From Argyresthia goedartella (taxonomy: Eukaryota; Arthropoda; Insecta; Lepidoptera; Argyresthiidae): a stretch of 64,000 bases of DNA. Below, in pieces: positions 1 to 10,785 of the stretch. A program made the translations under genes and the position numbers. Position 1 is the first letter of the stretch; each line of letters opens with the position of its first letter. The stretch is from contig OX463829.1 in NCBI GenBank assembly GCA_949825045.1, positions 2,294,001-2,358,000 of the forward strand. The letters are read 5' to 3'. The notes under the pieces were generated by a model that was not told the DNA's origin, made no database searches, and saw only the letters and a program-made list of their open reading frames with translations.

Positions 1-767
1 AGCAAGATCTGTTATTTATGTCCCGTCATTAATGTAATCTTGAACATTGTAAGATCCCTTTTTCGACAAAGTCGCTTTGACATGGTTATTAAATTGCTCA
101 AATGGCAATTTCAAGATTTCCAGGGGTATCTTGTTGTAGTAAAACCTAACCTTCGCGAGTTCAAACCAGGGCGCAAGTATTCTGTGATTATTTCTTAGTT
201 TAATATTTCAGCTATCGCTAAGTTTGGAAAATGTTGTAAGGTTCTTGCGTAGATACATTATACATTCGAAAATAAATTGACTTGCTACTGTTAGTATGTC
301 AATTTCTTTAAAAAGCTCTCTTAAGGAGTCTGCGCGTTAGCCTAGATGTAGCCACATCCGTGTTTTGTCTGATGTTCCTCACAGCGTAAGCCGCAGAACT
401 TAATTTAGCAGCTAATTTATCTATGTGGGGTCTCCATTGCAATTTGCTATCAATGGTTATTCCAAGAAACATCGTGTCATTTACTAATTCTAACGTGGTG
501 ATGTCTAACACCGAACTGGTCCCAACTTGCCTGACATTTGGATGTGAGAATTTGATACATTTGGTTTTACCAGCATTTAACAATAAATTATTAACTGTGA
601 ACCAATTCAAGGTTAAAGACTCCATTAACATCATCAAATTCTTCTTTCTGTCTTTCAATTTTGAAGACCAGTGAAGTGTCATCAGCAAAAAACACAATGT
701 CAGTCAATTTCTCGAACATGAAAGGCAGATAGTTAATATATACCAGGTATTTTATTTTATTTTATTA
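1..767 (-). pseudogene. LINE (Jockey/CR1-group) reverse transcriptase remnant
   Basis: This is the decayed 3' part of a non-LTR retrotransposon polyprotein. On the minus strand the FADDTSLVF active-site box (the YADD motif of LINE reverse transcriptases) lies around 670-695, and a thumb motif of the form FLGITIDSKLQWRPHI follows near 445-480. The two boxes are in different frames. The tail of the protein ends DYINDGT with a stop at 16-18. About fifty residues that normally separate the AVRNIRQNTD region from the ELFKEID region are missing near 315-335, where the frame also shifts. The element is therefore broken by at least two frameshifts and an internal deletion. It is probably 5'-truncated near 767. 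The clade is judged from motif wording only. Confidence 0.8.
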
Positions 768-1511
768 ATTTAACAAAAATCCACAGCCGTTCAAATACAA
801 TAAACTTATAAGTAAACTTAGAATAACAAAGGGCCTAATATGGAACCTTGTGTCTCAACCGCTGCACCACCGAGGTCGTGCCGGATAACAGTAGATGTTG
901 TCCAGACTAATACTGATGATAAAACAAACATAGTTTGTAAGATATACCTATATTTACGTCACATGAAAGCGCAGTGTTTGAAAAAAAAAAACAAGTTCAT
1001 GTTTTTGAGTACTTCATTTTGTGCCTTAATCGGCTCGGAACTCGTGGTTACACCGGTTTATTTCACCGGTGTTACTACGGGGAATACCTATGACCCGTGG
1101 CTCCACTGCTGTAAAGGAGGTTTTATTGTTTGAACGTAACCAAACTACGTGTAATACGAGTGTCTCCGTGGTTACAGCAGTGTAACCAATCGCTGTAACG
1201 ACACATGCATATTTACCTAAAGTTAATTTTGGCTACAAAATTATGGAAGGTCCTTTTTTTTTTTTTTTTTAATATAAAGCCCGGGTTGCCAGGAAATCCG
1301 GGAATGAATAACTAATCATATGTATTCATGCATGAAAGAAAATTAACCAAACACTAATCACATTTATTTTGAAAACTTGTTTCAATAGATACATGAATTA
1401 TTATAAATATAGTCTGTTAACTTAACCAGACGTTATGCCAATTTGGTAACTACCTACTTCACAACATAAGATAGGTAAATATGCAGATTCGAAAGTTAAA
1501 AAAAATACTGA
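768..1511. other. AT-rich filler, no gene seen
   Basis: I see no supported gene here. There is a T-run at 1254-1270 and a small near-palindrome at 1047-1075 built on ACCGGT, followed by a related GTGGTTACAGCAGTGTAACC stretch near 1170. The short reading frames have no recognisable content. Confidence 0.5.
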
Positions 1512-1778
1512 ATTTGTCGATTCCGAAATAGCAGGATTTTTACGATCGATGCTCAAGTGCATTTCATGGCAACATCTGAACATATGTAGGTGAATATCCG
1601 ATTCTATAATCAGAACACTAAATTTGTCGATCCCGGAATGGCGGGATGTTTTCGTTACAAAACTGCATTCCATAATAGCCAACACCTCAACATGAGATAA
1701 ATATATATAATAACCATATATTATGGAATGCACTTTTGAATCGAAAAGCGAAATCCCGCCATTCCGAGATCGTCAAAT
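1512..1778. repeat. Three-copy inverted/direct repeat cluster
   Basis: A unit of about 58 bases beginning ATTTGTCGATYCCGGAATGG occurs three times. Copies at 1512-1573 and 1622-1678 are direct; the copy at 1719-1777 is inverted and pairs with the second to make an imperfect stem with a loop of about 40 bases. Related flanks (GGTAAATATGC) precede the first copy and follow the third. This is the structure of a fold-back element or an old MITE. Confidence 0.7.
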
Positions 1779-2049
1779 TTTGTGTTCCAGGTAAATATGC
1801 ATCCGATTATCCGATCTCTGGTCATAACATTAGCCCCTTATTCATCAATCGCTATCCATACCTCACCCTCACATCACTATAGTCACATGCCGATCTCGTT
1901 ACGGTCTCAGGCCTCAAGGGGCTCACTGCGCCGTTTAGAACGGAACACAAAAACATTACAACAGCCCAAGAGAAAAGTTGCTGTATCGATACGAGTCCTG
2001 GCGGAACTAAACGTATCAACTTATTGGATCTAAATAGACGTGTAGGGCC

Positions 2050-2155
2050 TTACCACAAAAAATAAACTACTGTTAAACACTTGTTTAAAAATAAAAGTGT
2101 ATGGGATTTGACGTTTGTTTTGAGGTTAAACGCTCTTTTATATTTTTTGTGGTAA
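2050..2155. mobile_element. MITE-like repeat A, 106 bp with 15-bp terminal inverted repeats
   Basis: The ends TTACCACAAAAAATA (2050-2064) and TATTTTTTGTGGTAA (2141-2155) are perfect reverse complements. The interior (GTTAAACACTTGTTTAAA, then GACGTTTGTTTTGAGGTTAAA) recurs at 13126-13210 and in degraded form at 13780-13860. In the second copy similarity continues about ten bases left of the inverted repeat, so the true family boundary may be wider than the 106 bp given. Confidence 0.55.
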
Positions 2156-2305
2156 CACGGATAGAGTCCTACCTAATCTCAACCTAACCAGTGTGGTTAT
2201 TCGCTAAGCCCGAAAGATAAAAAGCTAGATGGCGCAATGGTTAGTCAAACATGACTTACAAAATATCTTTTGAATAAAACAAATTATGATAAACATGTAC
2301 ATGTG

Positions 2306-2740
2306 GCAGTTGCTTGGTTAAATCAGACACTTAACTAACTCTCTAGACCGTCAATTAAATACCGACGTTTAACCAAGTCACTAGCATTTTTAATCTGTCT
2401 TACAAGATGGCACCACGACACCAGCTGATTTTCACGGCTTATTATCAGGGCAAAACATTGCGGTAGCTTAGATGAAGGGTAAAGGGGGTGAGCGAAGCGA
2501 AGCCCCCTTTATCCTTCGTGTTAGGTTGAACATGTAAGAACAACAAAAAAAACATTAACTTAAGTACACATAAAAAATATTTATATTTTTTATGTCTTGT
2601 TGCCAAGGAATGTTTAGACAACTCGTTAAACATTTCGTTCACTCACTTGTCTGACGGAATTTTAGTGACTTGGTTTAACTTCGGTATATAATTAACGGTC
2701 TAGAGAGTTAGTTAAGTGTCTGATTTAACCAACTAACTGC
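2306..2740. mobile_element. MITE B, 435 bp, long terminal inverted repeats
   Basis: The left end (GCAGTT..TTGGTTAAATC onward, 2306-2385) and the right end (about 2650-2740) are inverted copies over roughly 80 bases, including TTAACTAACTCTCTAGACCG. No transposase is present. The core at 2446-2554 (CATTGCGGTAGCTTAGATGA, then AGCGAAGCGAAGCCCCC) is shared with MITE C although the ends differ. It is non-autonomous; the helper family is unknown. Confidence 0.8.
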
Positions 2741-3287
2741 GACATACATACAGGCACAGAAAAGAAAACAGCGACGTCAAACACATATAAAAACGACAGG
2801 AAAGTCAAATTCATATTTAAACTAATCTGTATGTGTACTGTCAGTGGGTTCACTTATTTACTTACTCAAATCTACCGAATATTTTGTAAAAAATCCTCTT
2901 GCACTATCTGAAGAAACTTAGAAGCTAGTCCACCAACTACGGGTAACTAGTAAACCAGTAGTAAAGTTGTCAATTTAGATTCTCGTCCAAAACCTATTGT
3001 TTCAACCTGAGGACACAAAGTGCTGAGTACTTCCGTCTCAATTTCAGATTGTAATTTACCATAGAGAGTATCCGGCTTATTTATTGCGAATATTTGCTTG
3101 TGATTTTTTTGTTAAGACCTCGTTTATCATTCAATAATAATGTGAAATTGTTCATCTGCCACCCCGTAAAGGGGAAAAAAAAACTTAATACACGAACGAT
3201 ATGAATTGTCACAATTTTACAGTCCTAACTAGGGGAGCATTGACGATTTTTCTATAATGAAGGAGGTTGGTGGGTAACAACTTTTAG
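2741..3287. other. No gene seen
   Basis: This stretch has no recognisable coding region, repeat family or RNA gene. It is of ordinary composition. Confidence 0.5.
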
Positions 3288-3392
3288 ACGACCTTTGTGG
3301 TGTAATGGTTCGAATTTGCACGTTTGTGACGTCACTGTTTCTGGTGCCCAGGATACAGTGTATCCTATTGTGGGGCCAGAAACCACGTATGA
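3288..3392 (+). mobile_element. SINE-1 fragment
   Basis: The stretch opens with a degraded tRNA-like head (ACCTTTGTGGTGTAATGGTTCGAA) and continues into the SINE-1 body: GTGACGTCACTGTTTCTGGT, then GTATCCTATTGTGGGGCCAG. The middle of the tRNA-like head is deleted compared with the copy at 28184. Confidence 0.6.
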
Positions 3393-3893
3393 AAGTATTA
3401 AATGTTTTTTTGTTTTTTTTTACCTGAAATAACTTATTATTTATCCCGATTTCTGTGGGGTTCAAGATCGCCAAAATGTTGGCAGAGCCAGGCCGCATAT
3501 GGCATACACTGCATACTAATTTGTTATGCAGGCTGGTCTGGTAAGCTTTACAGAATGTACGTACATAGAAAGGCGGGTTTTACATAAAAACGGTTGATCC
3601 GGATGCCAGTCACGTGGTGCTCCGTTGTCCACAGCTGCAGACTCCAGCTGACAGCTGCAAGCGGAGATTAGCTGTGCCTGTGCCCAAACAGCTGGAATGT
3701 TAAGGAGGATGAAATGTTTTTCAACTGCTTGGAGGAGAATATTTTTTCCGGCCTCGCGAATTTATCCAAAATTAGATACAGTTGGTTGCTGCATTTGGAT
3801 TTAAGAATTCTAGTTTCTTCTCCATCATACCCGATGAACTTTTGCCCAAGTTAATTATAGCATTTTAACAACAGGTGTCAGTAAGGCATATAG
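3393..3893. other. No gene; cluster of E-box-like hexamers
   Basis: There is no supported gene. One CACGTG (3611-3616) and four CAGCTG hexamers (3632, 3645, 3652, 3689) fall within 85 bases, which is denser than the surroundings. Whether any protein binds them cannot be told from sequence. Confidence 0.4.
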
Positions 3894-4283
3894 ATGTCAC
3901 TGTAAAATAGTCAAAACCGTTAGTTGACCAACTAACGTTTTTTTTCTCGTAAGTTGATCAACTATCGATAGATAGTAAACTGTAGCGTACTGCGTACTAT
4001 ATGACGCGTTAGTGGATCAACTAACGGTTAAAGCCGATAAATAGTAAACTGGTTTAAACTTGAATTGCAAACGAAATACCAGGGCAAACACTGCGGTAGC
4101 GGTAGGTGAAGACTAGAGGGGGCGAGCGCAGCGAAGCCCCCGAATAGTCTTCGTGTTAAGTTGACAGGTAAGAACAAAAGAAACGTAATTTCTGAACACT
4201 GGCGGACTGGTTTATCTGTCGATAGTTGATCAACTACTGCGTTAGTTTATCAACTAACGATTTTGACTATCTTCCGGTGACAT
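3894..4283. mobile_element. MITE C, copy 1 (390 bp)
   Basis: The left end ATGTCAC...ATAGTCAAAACCGTTAGTTGA and the inverted right end (ACTAACGATTTTGACTAT...GTGACAT) pair. Sub-terminal palindromes of the form GTTAGTTGATCAACTAAC repeat inside. The core at 4079-4187 contains CACTGCGGTAGCGGTAGGTG and a GGGGGCGAGCGCAGCGAAGCCCCC hairpin. It has no coding capacity. A second copy is at 34949-35322. Confidence 0.8.
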
Positions 4284-4985
4284 ATAAAATTAGGCACAAC
4301 ATACAATTAAAATACACTACCTTTTAGGACTGCGTAACAACTTGCTTTTTTGGAGATATATTTAAAATAAATGTTATCAAAGATGTAAGTGTAATGATTA
4401 ACCGCGATACATTATGGATGTACCCACGATGCAACATTTTTTGCCTCCGAATAAGGAAACAGGTCTTTTCATATTCGGAAAACACTTTCATGAGTCATAC
4501 CTTTTAAACCTTCTCCGATTAAGTACATGTTTATTCCTGCATCTAGACTTGCAAAGTCCTGACTCTCCAATGCACGGATGCTCTAGCTCTCTTCTCAAGC
4601 ATAAACACGCCTTTATCGTATGCCCGCTCTAAAATGATTCATTTTAAGTCATAAAATGGCACTAGATAATGCCAGTGTGTTTGGCATTCGGCCAGCAGAA
4701 ATTAAACTGCTTATCTTCCGTAATAAGGCAGGTTAATTTTCGAAATTTGAAGTAATAGAGCGATAGTTTGGCTTACTTATATTATCGTTTTAAGGCTTTA
4801 AAAAGTCATGTTTGAACTTTGGTTTATTGTCGTTCCGGATTTTATGTGGCAGTAAAAAGCGTGGCTTTTGAGTTATTGAACGATTGAAGTGAAAACTTAT
4901 CTAATTTTATGTGATAAAACCCACATAAGAGTGTAATCTGCTTTATTTTTAAGTAGATATCTCAGAGGTTAATTTTGTTTTTGTC
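4284..4985. other. No gene seen
   Basis: An open frame of 72 codons at 4414-4632 has no recognisable domain and I do not support it as a gene. Otherwise the stretch is plain AT-rich sequence. Confidence 0.5.
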
Positions 4986-5175
4986 ACTGACGGTTGTTCC
5001 TATCTAGGGTTCCGTAGCCGAAGGCTGTCAATTGGGACCCTATTCTAAGCCTCCGCTGTTCGTCCGTCCTGTACGTCAGCGGTCTATATATGATGGACCG
5101 TAACACTGCGCATATCATGGTTCAGTTGAAAATTTTCACAGATTGTGTGTTTCTATTGCCGCTATGCCTGAATTC
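4986..5175 (-). repeat. Dispersed repeat D, 3' half
   Basis: Antisense copy of the repeat whose fullest form is at 54221-54620. It shows the CTAGGGTTCCGTA end, the GGGACCCTATT box, the CCGTCCGTC box and the TTTCTATTGCCGC box in the same order. It is non-coding. Confidence 0.65.
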
Positions 5176-5936
5176 AAATCAGGTCCTATACAAAAGCGTG
5201 TTTTTTTTGTGGGTTTTTTCGAGAACTTTGTTACGGAATCCGTCCTATGCGAGTCCTACAGGCACTTGACCAGTTTTAGAGCTGGTAGAGGGATCTGTGT
5301 GTTTGTCACATGTCAAAACATTAACGATTATTACGAACGAACTGATTAACGACAATCTGTGCTTAAACTAGCATTACTTACTCTGTGATTCATTTGATTT
5401 GATTCATTCATTCAATTTCGTTCCACATTGGATTTTGGCCTGGTTTCTTATGACGAGGTTGTAATATTTTTTCTCGGACATAAAAAATTTGTCGTCGAAA
5501 TTTACATATAATTTTCGGAAATACAATACGCAAAATATCTAATTTACATCAAAATTCAAACAAGACTCTAATTTAAACAGAAATGGAAGATAGGAAAGTG
5601 AATCCTTATCGAAATTTAGAACATATAGCGCGCCAGAAATTTAAGTGACGTTTTATTTAAATTTCAAACATAAACTCTTCAGTTCCTATGTCTAAGTTAA
5701 TAAACATTTTTGGTTTATTTTTTAATAAAATACTTTGGTAATATTTCCAAGGTCGTTACAAACATGTTGACGGTTATTTTTGCCAATAAAAATATTTGTA
5801 CAAATACCTCATTTATTCATTTATCTACAAACGCATTATAGACCCTCTTTACTGCGTCGAAAATCCGCAGGTTACGACGAGCATAATGTTATACTACTTG
5901 GTAAAAACTAATTTCTTATCTGAATATTGATACATT
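5176..5936. other. AT-rich filler, no gene seen
   Basis: No repeat family or coding signal was recognised. Confidence 0.5.
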
Positions 5937-6227
5937 ATGACCACAATGTATAAATTTTCGGCAAATTATGACATTCAAATTTCGAACGCCGACGCCCGCC
6001 TGCGTGCCGCCCCTAGTTTGTCTGTCAAGTTAATACTAGTGAACAAGCTAAACAACTGCAGAGCAATTATCAATGCCACCATGCTGGTCGAACATGCGGT
6101 TCCTGAACACATCAAAGAGAGCGTAGATAAACTAGTGCATGTAACTGTACATAATTGGGCATTTAAACTCTCGAGTGATATTATTATGAAACGAGCCGAA
6201 GGAAGGAAACCCACTCTCGAGTTTTAA
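5937..6227 (+). CDS. Hypothetical 96-codon reading frame
   Basis: The frame runs from ATG (with a second in-frame ATG four codons later) to TAA and would give a 96-residue soluble protein without a signal peptide or membrane segment. I do not recognise it. Its base composition is somewhat richer in GC than the surroundings, which is the only hint of coding. No promoter, splice sites or partner exons are evident. It could be a chance frame, an exon, or a piece of an unknown element. Confidence 0.2.
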   Translation: MTTMYKFSANYDIQISNADARLRAAPSLSVKLILVNKLNNCRAIINATMLVEHAVPEHIKESVDKLVHVTVHNWAFKLSSDIIMKRAEGRKPTLEF

Positions 6228-6607
6228 TGCCCTCCATTATGTATCAGTCACATAAACTACTATTATTACATACAATACGAATCAATAACAATACTTACTG
6301 TCTAGGCATTTTTATGACACTTTTTATCGAGAGATCACACAAAAACAGACTGCTCGAATTTCGCGCAAAACATCTAATTATAGTTGACAGATGACATTTA
6401 GCTAGCTTTGCCAGTTTTTTAAAATAGTTTAACTTAACGTACCATGAGGACAATATCGGTGATTTATTAGGAACTGTAGGTATTTACATAGTAAACTCAA
6501 TTTTATTTATTATAATTGGAATGAACAATTATTAATCGTATAATGGCAAATAACTAAGTCCGCAAAGTGCGTCGTCAATAAGCTAAGAATTATCAAATAA
6601 TTAAAAA

Positions 6608-9376
6608 CTACACACACACAAAAACTGAGCATAATAAAAAACAAAATACTAAACAAATAAACCGCCCCAGGACATGCCCGACCCAAAGGTACCCATCACA
6701 CTGGCAGCATTACCGCGCTGCACGACGAGTGAGATCCTTTGGATCAGGAACGCTCCGGAACGATTGTCAAAACCTCGGTCCCTCAAGCGTCGCCCAATGT
6801 CCTTGACAAACATCCTGCCCTGAGCACCCCAAATACCCGTGGTCTCGACGGCCAAGGGAACAAACAGGTAGCTCCCCATCAGCAGTGCGTATTTTAGGCA
6901 TTTCTGCCGCGCTGCCGACTCCGCTGCAGCCCCAGGTGTCACCATGGTGGAGCCAATGTGGGATGCCGCGAACGTGCACACACAAGTAGCATCCCACAAA
7001 AGGCAACGACCTCTCTCCCACGGTATCAAGGTGAGACCGTCCGGACGCTTCCCGTCGCTGCGACTCAAACCCGGTGGTTCGAGAACTGATGGAATGTCAG
7101 CAGAGATGAGAGCCCTCCGGACGATGTCGTTGATCGAGTGGTGGCGAGAGAGTCTCCCTGCACTTCTAGCACAGTGTAGCCCATGACGTCCCCGCGAATC
7201 TACCGACGCACCGCAAACACAGTGGTGCGGTTCGCAGATATCGCAACCCAGACGAAGCGCCACGGCTACACGCAGGGAGTTGTCGTCCAGAAGGGTTCCT
7301 AAATGCGGAGACGGCAACGCATGCAGCCAAGCACCTGACTCCGGCTGAGAGACTGCTCGCAGACGAGCAAGTTCCGCTCCCAAGCTCTGCGCTAACAGCC
7401 CGTCAAGGGACACCTTGCACAGCTCCTCATCCCAGGGGCGCTGCACGCCGGGCTTCTCTGGAAAATCTTCCCCCGGACAACGGGCCCGCCACCGCTGAAG
7501 AGCCTCGTCCGCAAAAGGAATGCCAAAACCGTCACCGTTAAACTTTAAAATGCGAGTGACTAGTTCAAGCACCCCATGCGTAGAGGCCAAGAAAGCTGGG
7601 AGCTCCGTGTCCTGTAGGCGACGAACGCCGAGACCACCAAACCGTATTGGAAGGGCCGCTTGATCCCATTGGGAGGGAGACATTTTCACGTTTAAAATAA
7701 TCTCCAACAGACTCATTAACTCGTTATCATATGAATCTGCCTCCCTCCTACACAGCCAAACCGGAGTGGTTCGCAAAGTGTATGTTAGCCTTGGCAGGGA
7801 CAGACAACTCCGTAGAATTGTTAGAGCCACATGAGCGGAAAGCTCCTTAAGGTGTGGTTTTGCCCCAGCCAAGGACTTTAACTTATCCCCTAAAACCCCC
7901 GGTACACCTTCCGGAAAAATGGGCGCGCCCAATAAAGTAAAACTTGTTTTAGTTAGGACCTTCACCCCTGGCATCAAAAGATCCAACTCCGCTCTGGAAT
8001 CTTGGGCCAGATTCCCAGAGCAAGCAAATAGCTCACATTTTTCTGAGTTGAGGTGAAGGCCCAACTCCCCCAGACCACTGATAATAGCCTTCAATGCGTC
8101 CACGACCACCTCGGGAGGTCCCCCGATGGTGCCATCATCCAGGTACCAAATATTCAATGGGGTGTTTACTGATTTTACAACGTCGTGGATCGCTAAGCTA
8201 AACAACAGTGGCCCTAAGGGGTCACCCTGTTGCGCGCCCACCCGAGACTCCACCAGGTTTTGGCCAAAAAACAAGTTACTTACACCCGAGTAACATTGGT
8301 GGAGAAACGGATATAGGGTCGGAACCGATTCGTTGACCTTACACAACATGACGTCACGCTCAACCGTATTGAAAGCGTCAACCTTCACAATGATGTTGTC
8401 AGAGTTTTCCCGTTCGAACGAAAACGACCGGGTGGCGTGAATTGCGGCCTCGCAACCCAAGGGAACTCCTAACCCCAACTGCTGCGGCTGAAGAATGGAG
8501 GATGCGACGCCCCTAACTGCTCTACAACCGAGTTTGGCCACCAAGCGACGGAGGACGCTCCCCACTGCTATAGGACGGATACCCCCGTCCTTCTTACGTA
8601 GAGCACACAGGGAAGCGCCATAAAGGAAGGGGCAAACCTCCCTGTTGACCAAACCCTTCAGCATAAAATTTGCTAGGTGAACTAGCGATCGTAAAAGGGT
8701 TGCCCCATTATCTCCAGCCGCAGCAGAAGTTAACTCCTTAATAAAACCGGGTCGGATCCCATCCAGGCCGGCTGCGGACCCGCTATTGAATGACATAATA
8801 GCCTCCAATACGTCAGCCGCTTCAACCGCCAATGACTCACTTGAGAGGACTGGTTCCGGAGGGAAGTGGAGGTCGCGCGACGGCGGCGGGTGCTTGAGAT
8901 GTAGTGACTCCAAAGTCTCCGCACTGTCATCTGCCACTGAGCAGTCAGAGAGGAGGATCCGCACCGCACCGCCAAGGTCGCCGTCGTGAACCTTGGATTC
9001 GACGTATTTATAAAAAGCACGCCGGTTAGAACCACCACTCCCACTCCTCAGACGGACATCCGATGACTGAAAGCCGTCTTGACTGCCGGTTGAAATATTC
9101 TCCTTTACCTTAGGGGTAAGAGATCGGCTTCTGTCATCAGAAGATGGGACCCTGAGGCTGGTAAACGCAAAGCTTAGAAGATCGTACCAATCGCTGGTCC
9201 CATTGTCCTGAACACACCTCTCAATGAGCTCTGACAACCTCCCAGCGGCCAGACTTCTGGCCCCCTTGGGGACATGCTTCAGGACTCTGACATTTCTTCT
9301 TAAGGACGGCAAGTCATTAAGCGACGGCGATGGTGAGCTAATACCCACATTAGTCGGCGCCTCCCCCCGCCCCTAA
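6608..9376 (-). mobile_element. RT-nuclease retroelement, probably 5'-truncated
   Basis: The element is read right to left. Its 5' end near 9376 is an in-frame TAG just upstream of the open frame. The 3' part is a very short UTR followed by a CA repeat on the plus strand (6608-6620), which is a TG tail on the coding strand. A second copy at 27145-27345 ends in the same way. There are no LTRs and no A-rich tail. The combination of reverse transcriptase and C-terminal restriction-like nuclease suggests target-primed insertion, which is inference. Confidence 0.7.
6649..9348 (-). CDS. Reverse transcriptase with C-terminal Cys cluster and PD-(D/E)xK-like nuclease
   Basis: An 899-residue open frame with no stop. 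Reverse transcriptase motifs appear in order: RPIAVGSVLRRL (about 260), VKVDAFN with D324 (motif A), AQQGDPLGPLLF near 372-383 (motif B), WYLDDGTIGG with D404 and D405 (motif C), LHLNSEKCELF and LLGAPIF. The C-terminal part has a cysteine/histidine cluster (C-x2-C, C-x-C, H-x3-C, about 702-728) and then KRPDG (D770) and WDATC (D786), as in restriction-like endonucleases of RLE-type non-LTR elements. No N-terminal zinc finger is visible. The frame opens at a GTG after an in-frame TAG and has no ATG in roughly its first 180 codons, so the true N-terminus is probably lost. This protein type is common in invertebrate genomes; I cannot assign it to a named clade. Confidence 0.8.
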   Translation of the reverse strand: MGISSPSPSLNDLPSLRRNVRVLKHVPKGARSLAAGRLSELIERCVQDNGTSDWYDLLSFAFTSLRVPSSDDRSRSLTPKVKENISTGSQDGFQSSDVRLRSGSGGSNRRAFYKYVESKVHDGDLGGAVRILLSDCSVADDSAETLESLHLKHPPPSRDLHFPPEPVLSSESLAVEAADVLEAIMSFNSGSAAGLDGIRPGFIKELTSAAAGDNGATLLRSLVHLANFMLKGLVNREVCPFLYGASLCALRKKDGGIRPIAVGSVLRRLVAKLGCRAVRGVASSILQPQQLGLGVPLGCEAAIHATRSFSFERENSDNIIVKVDAFNTVERDVMLCKVNESVPTLYPFLHQCYSGVSNLFFGQNLVESRVGAQQGDPLGPLLFSLAIHDVVKSVNTPLNIWYLDDGTIGGPPEVVVDALKAIISGLGELGLHLNSEKCELFACSGNLAQDSRAELDLLMPGVKVLTKTSFTLLGAPIFPEGVPGVLGDKLKSLAGAKPHLKELSAHVALTILRSCLSLPRLTYTLRTTPVWLCRREADSYDNELMSLLEIILNVKMSPSQWDQAALPIRFGGLGVRRLQDTELPAFLASTHGVLELVTRILKFNGDGFGIPFADEALQRWRARCPGEDFPEKPGVQRPWDEELCKVSLDGLLAQSLGAELARLRAVSQPESGAWLHALPSPHLGTLLDDNSLRVAVALRLGCDICEPHHCVCGASVDSRGRHGLHCARSAGRLSRHHSINDIVRRALISADIPSVLEPPGLSRSDGKRPDGLTLIPWERGRCLLWDATCVCTFAASHIGSTMVTPGAAAESAARQKCLKYALLMGSYLFVPLAVETTGIWGAQGRMFVKDIGRRLRDRGFDNRSGAFLIQRISLVVQRGNAASVMGTFGSGMSWGGLFV

Positions 9377-10612
9377 AACTTTTAACTTAAACCCCTAAAA
9401 CGTTTAAATTAATGGCTTTGCAACTGGTAGTGGGGTTTAATTAAAAAAAAACCGTGTGATAGAAGAAATTGATAAACTTCCTTCAACTACGAGTAACACT
9501 GGGTATTGAAGAGTTAATTAACCACTCTTTTTGTTTTTACTAAGTTTTTTTAAAAAATATTTTTGCTTTGAAACTAACACAAGGCCGTACCATAGAGTAA
9601 ACAGAGCTTCAAAAAAAAGCATTTGAAAAAAATACCTAGCATTGGCAGGAAAACGAACTAAAGAGCTTTGCTAAAAAGAATGTGTTGACATCAACTATTT
9701 TATTGAATAAATTATATTGAGCCCAGAGACAGTGAAATTGAGATTATTCAATTCCCATTTCAAATACTCCGCCAAATTTAAGGGTGAAAGCCAATTTGAC
9801 ATTGGAAATACAACATACACTACATTAGTGTGCCTGGGAAGACGATTACATTTTTATTAAATAATAATTGACCCAACATGAACAATATATCTTTTAATAC
9901 TAATTAAATAAAACACAATATTTTTTTTAATAATTATCATTTATTTCCTTGTTTTTTTTTTAAGAAAGTACTATATAAGCCCTGGCGAAAATGGCAATTA
10001 CCTGACTCGTATTATTTAGTCCTTTCTTAGGGCACGGACTTCAACCTCTATTGCTGACTTTTCCCGTCACGGAAGTAATGTACTACATTACAGCCGCTTT
10101 GGTCACATCTTACTAAAAATGTACCCATGAAAATAAGTTGGTAAGCTTGTTGATAATTCTTAACGATTTAATTGTTTGATACTCTGTGGATTTTGCTAGC
10201 GTCAAAACTAAATAACTAACGAATTGAACTGGCAGCTAATTTAGACAGTTTCAATGAAACACTCACAAATAAGTAAGGCATAAAACTAAGCGCCCGTTTA
10301 AAAACTCCTACAATTATTCCTAAAAATTTCAGAAGCAATATCTTCCTATTACTTTTCTGCGCTTAATTTCCACGGAAAACCCACTTTCGTCTCATAATGG
10401 GGGACAAAGTCGAGTTCTAATTAACCTTAACAAGGTAATTTATATTTCGGGAGGGTGAGTGACAGGCTTTAAAAATATGGGGTAATAATGTGCGATAATG
10501 AGTTGGGAAAGTTCGTCTCGGCTTTGATTGATAGGAGCGTAATGTTTCTAGGGCGGTGTCGCCAGGGCGCTGAAGGGCTAAGGGTAAAGACCTCCAGTAA
10601 GAAAGAGACAGT
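9377..10612. other. AT-rich filler, no gene seen
   Basis: Long A- and T-runs and no coding signal. The 5' flank of the RT-nuclease element (pyrimidine-rich, 9360-9400) shows no ATG in frame with it. Confidence 0.5.
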
Positions 10613-10785
10613 CGTAAGGAAGACAAGCATATGACTTCTGGCCCCACACTAGGATACCCTGTGCCGTGTACAGTGACGTCACAAACAAGACACAAATATT
10701 TATCTTCCTCTCTAGCTGGGATTGACCCCGTACCCTTTTGTTTAAGAGCCAGAACCACGACCGCTACGCGGCAGATGTAGTTACA
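10613..10785 (-). mobile_element. SINE-1 copy
   Basis: Antisense copy. It holds CTTCTGGCCCCACACTAGGA, a CAGTGACGTCAC box, and a degraded tRNA-like head in which the B-box reads GGGTCAATCCCAGCT on the minus strand. Confidence 0.7.

Noticed and set aside
7021..9044. Several 60-100 codon frames on both strands at 6.7-9.0 kb
   Set aside because: They are shadows of the 899-codon RT-nuclease frame, whose motifs are unambiguous.
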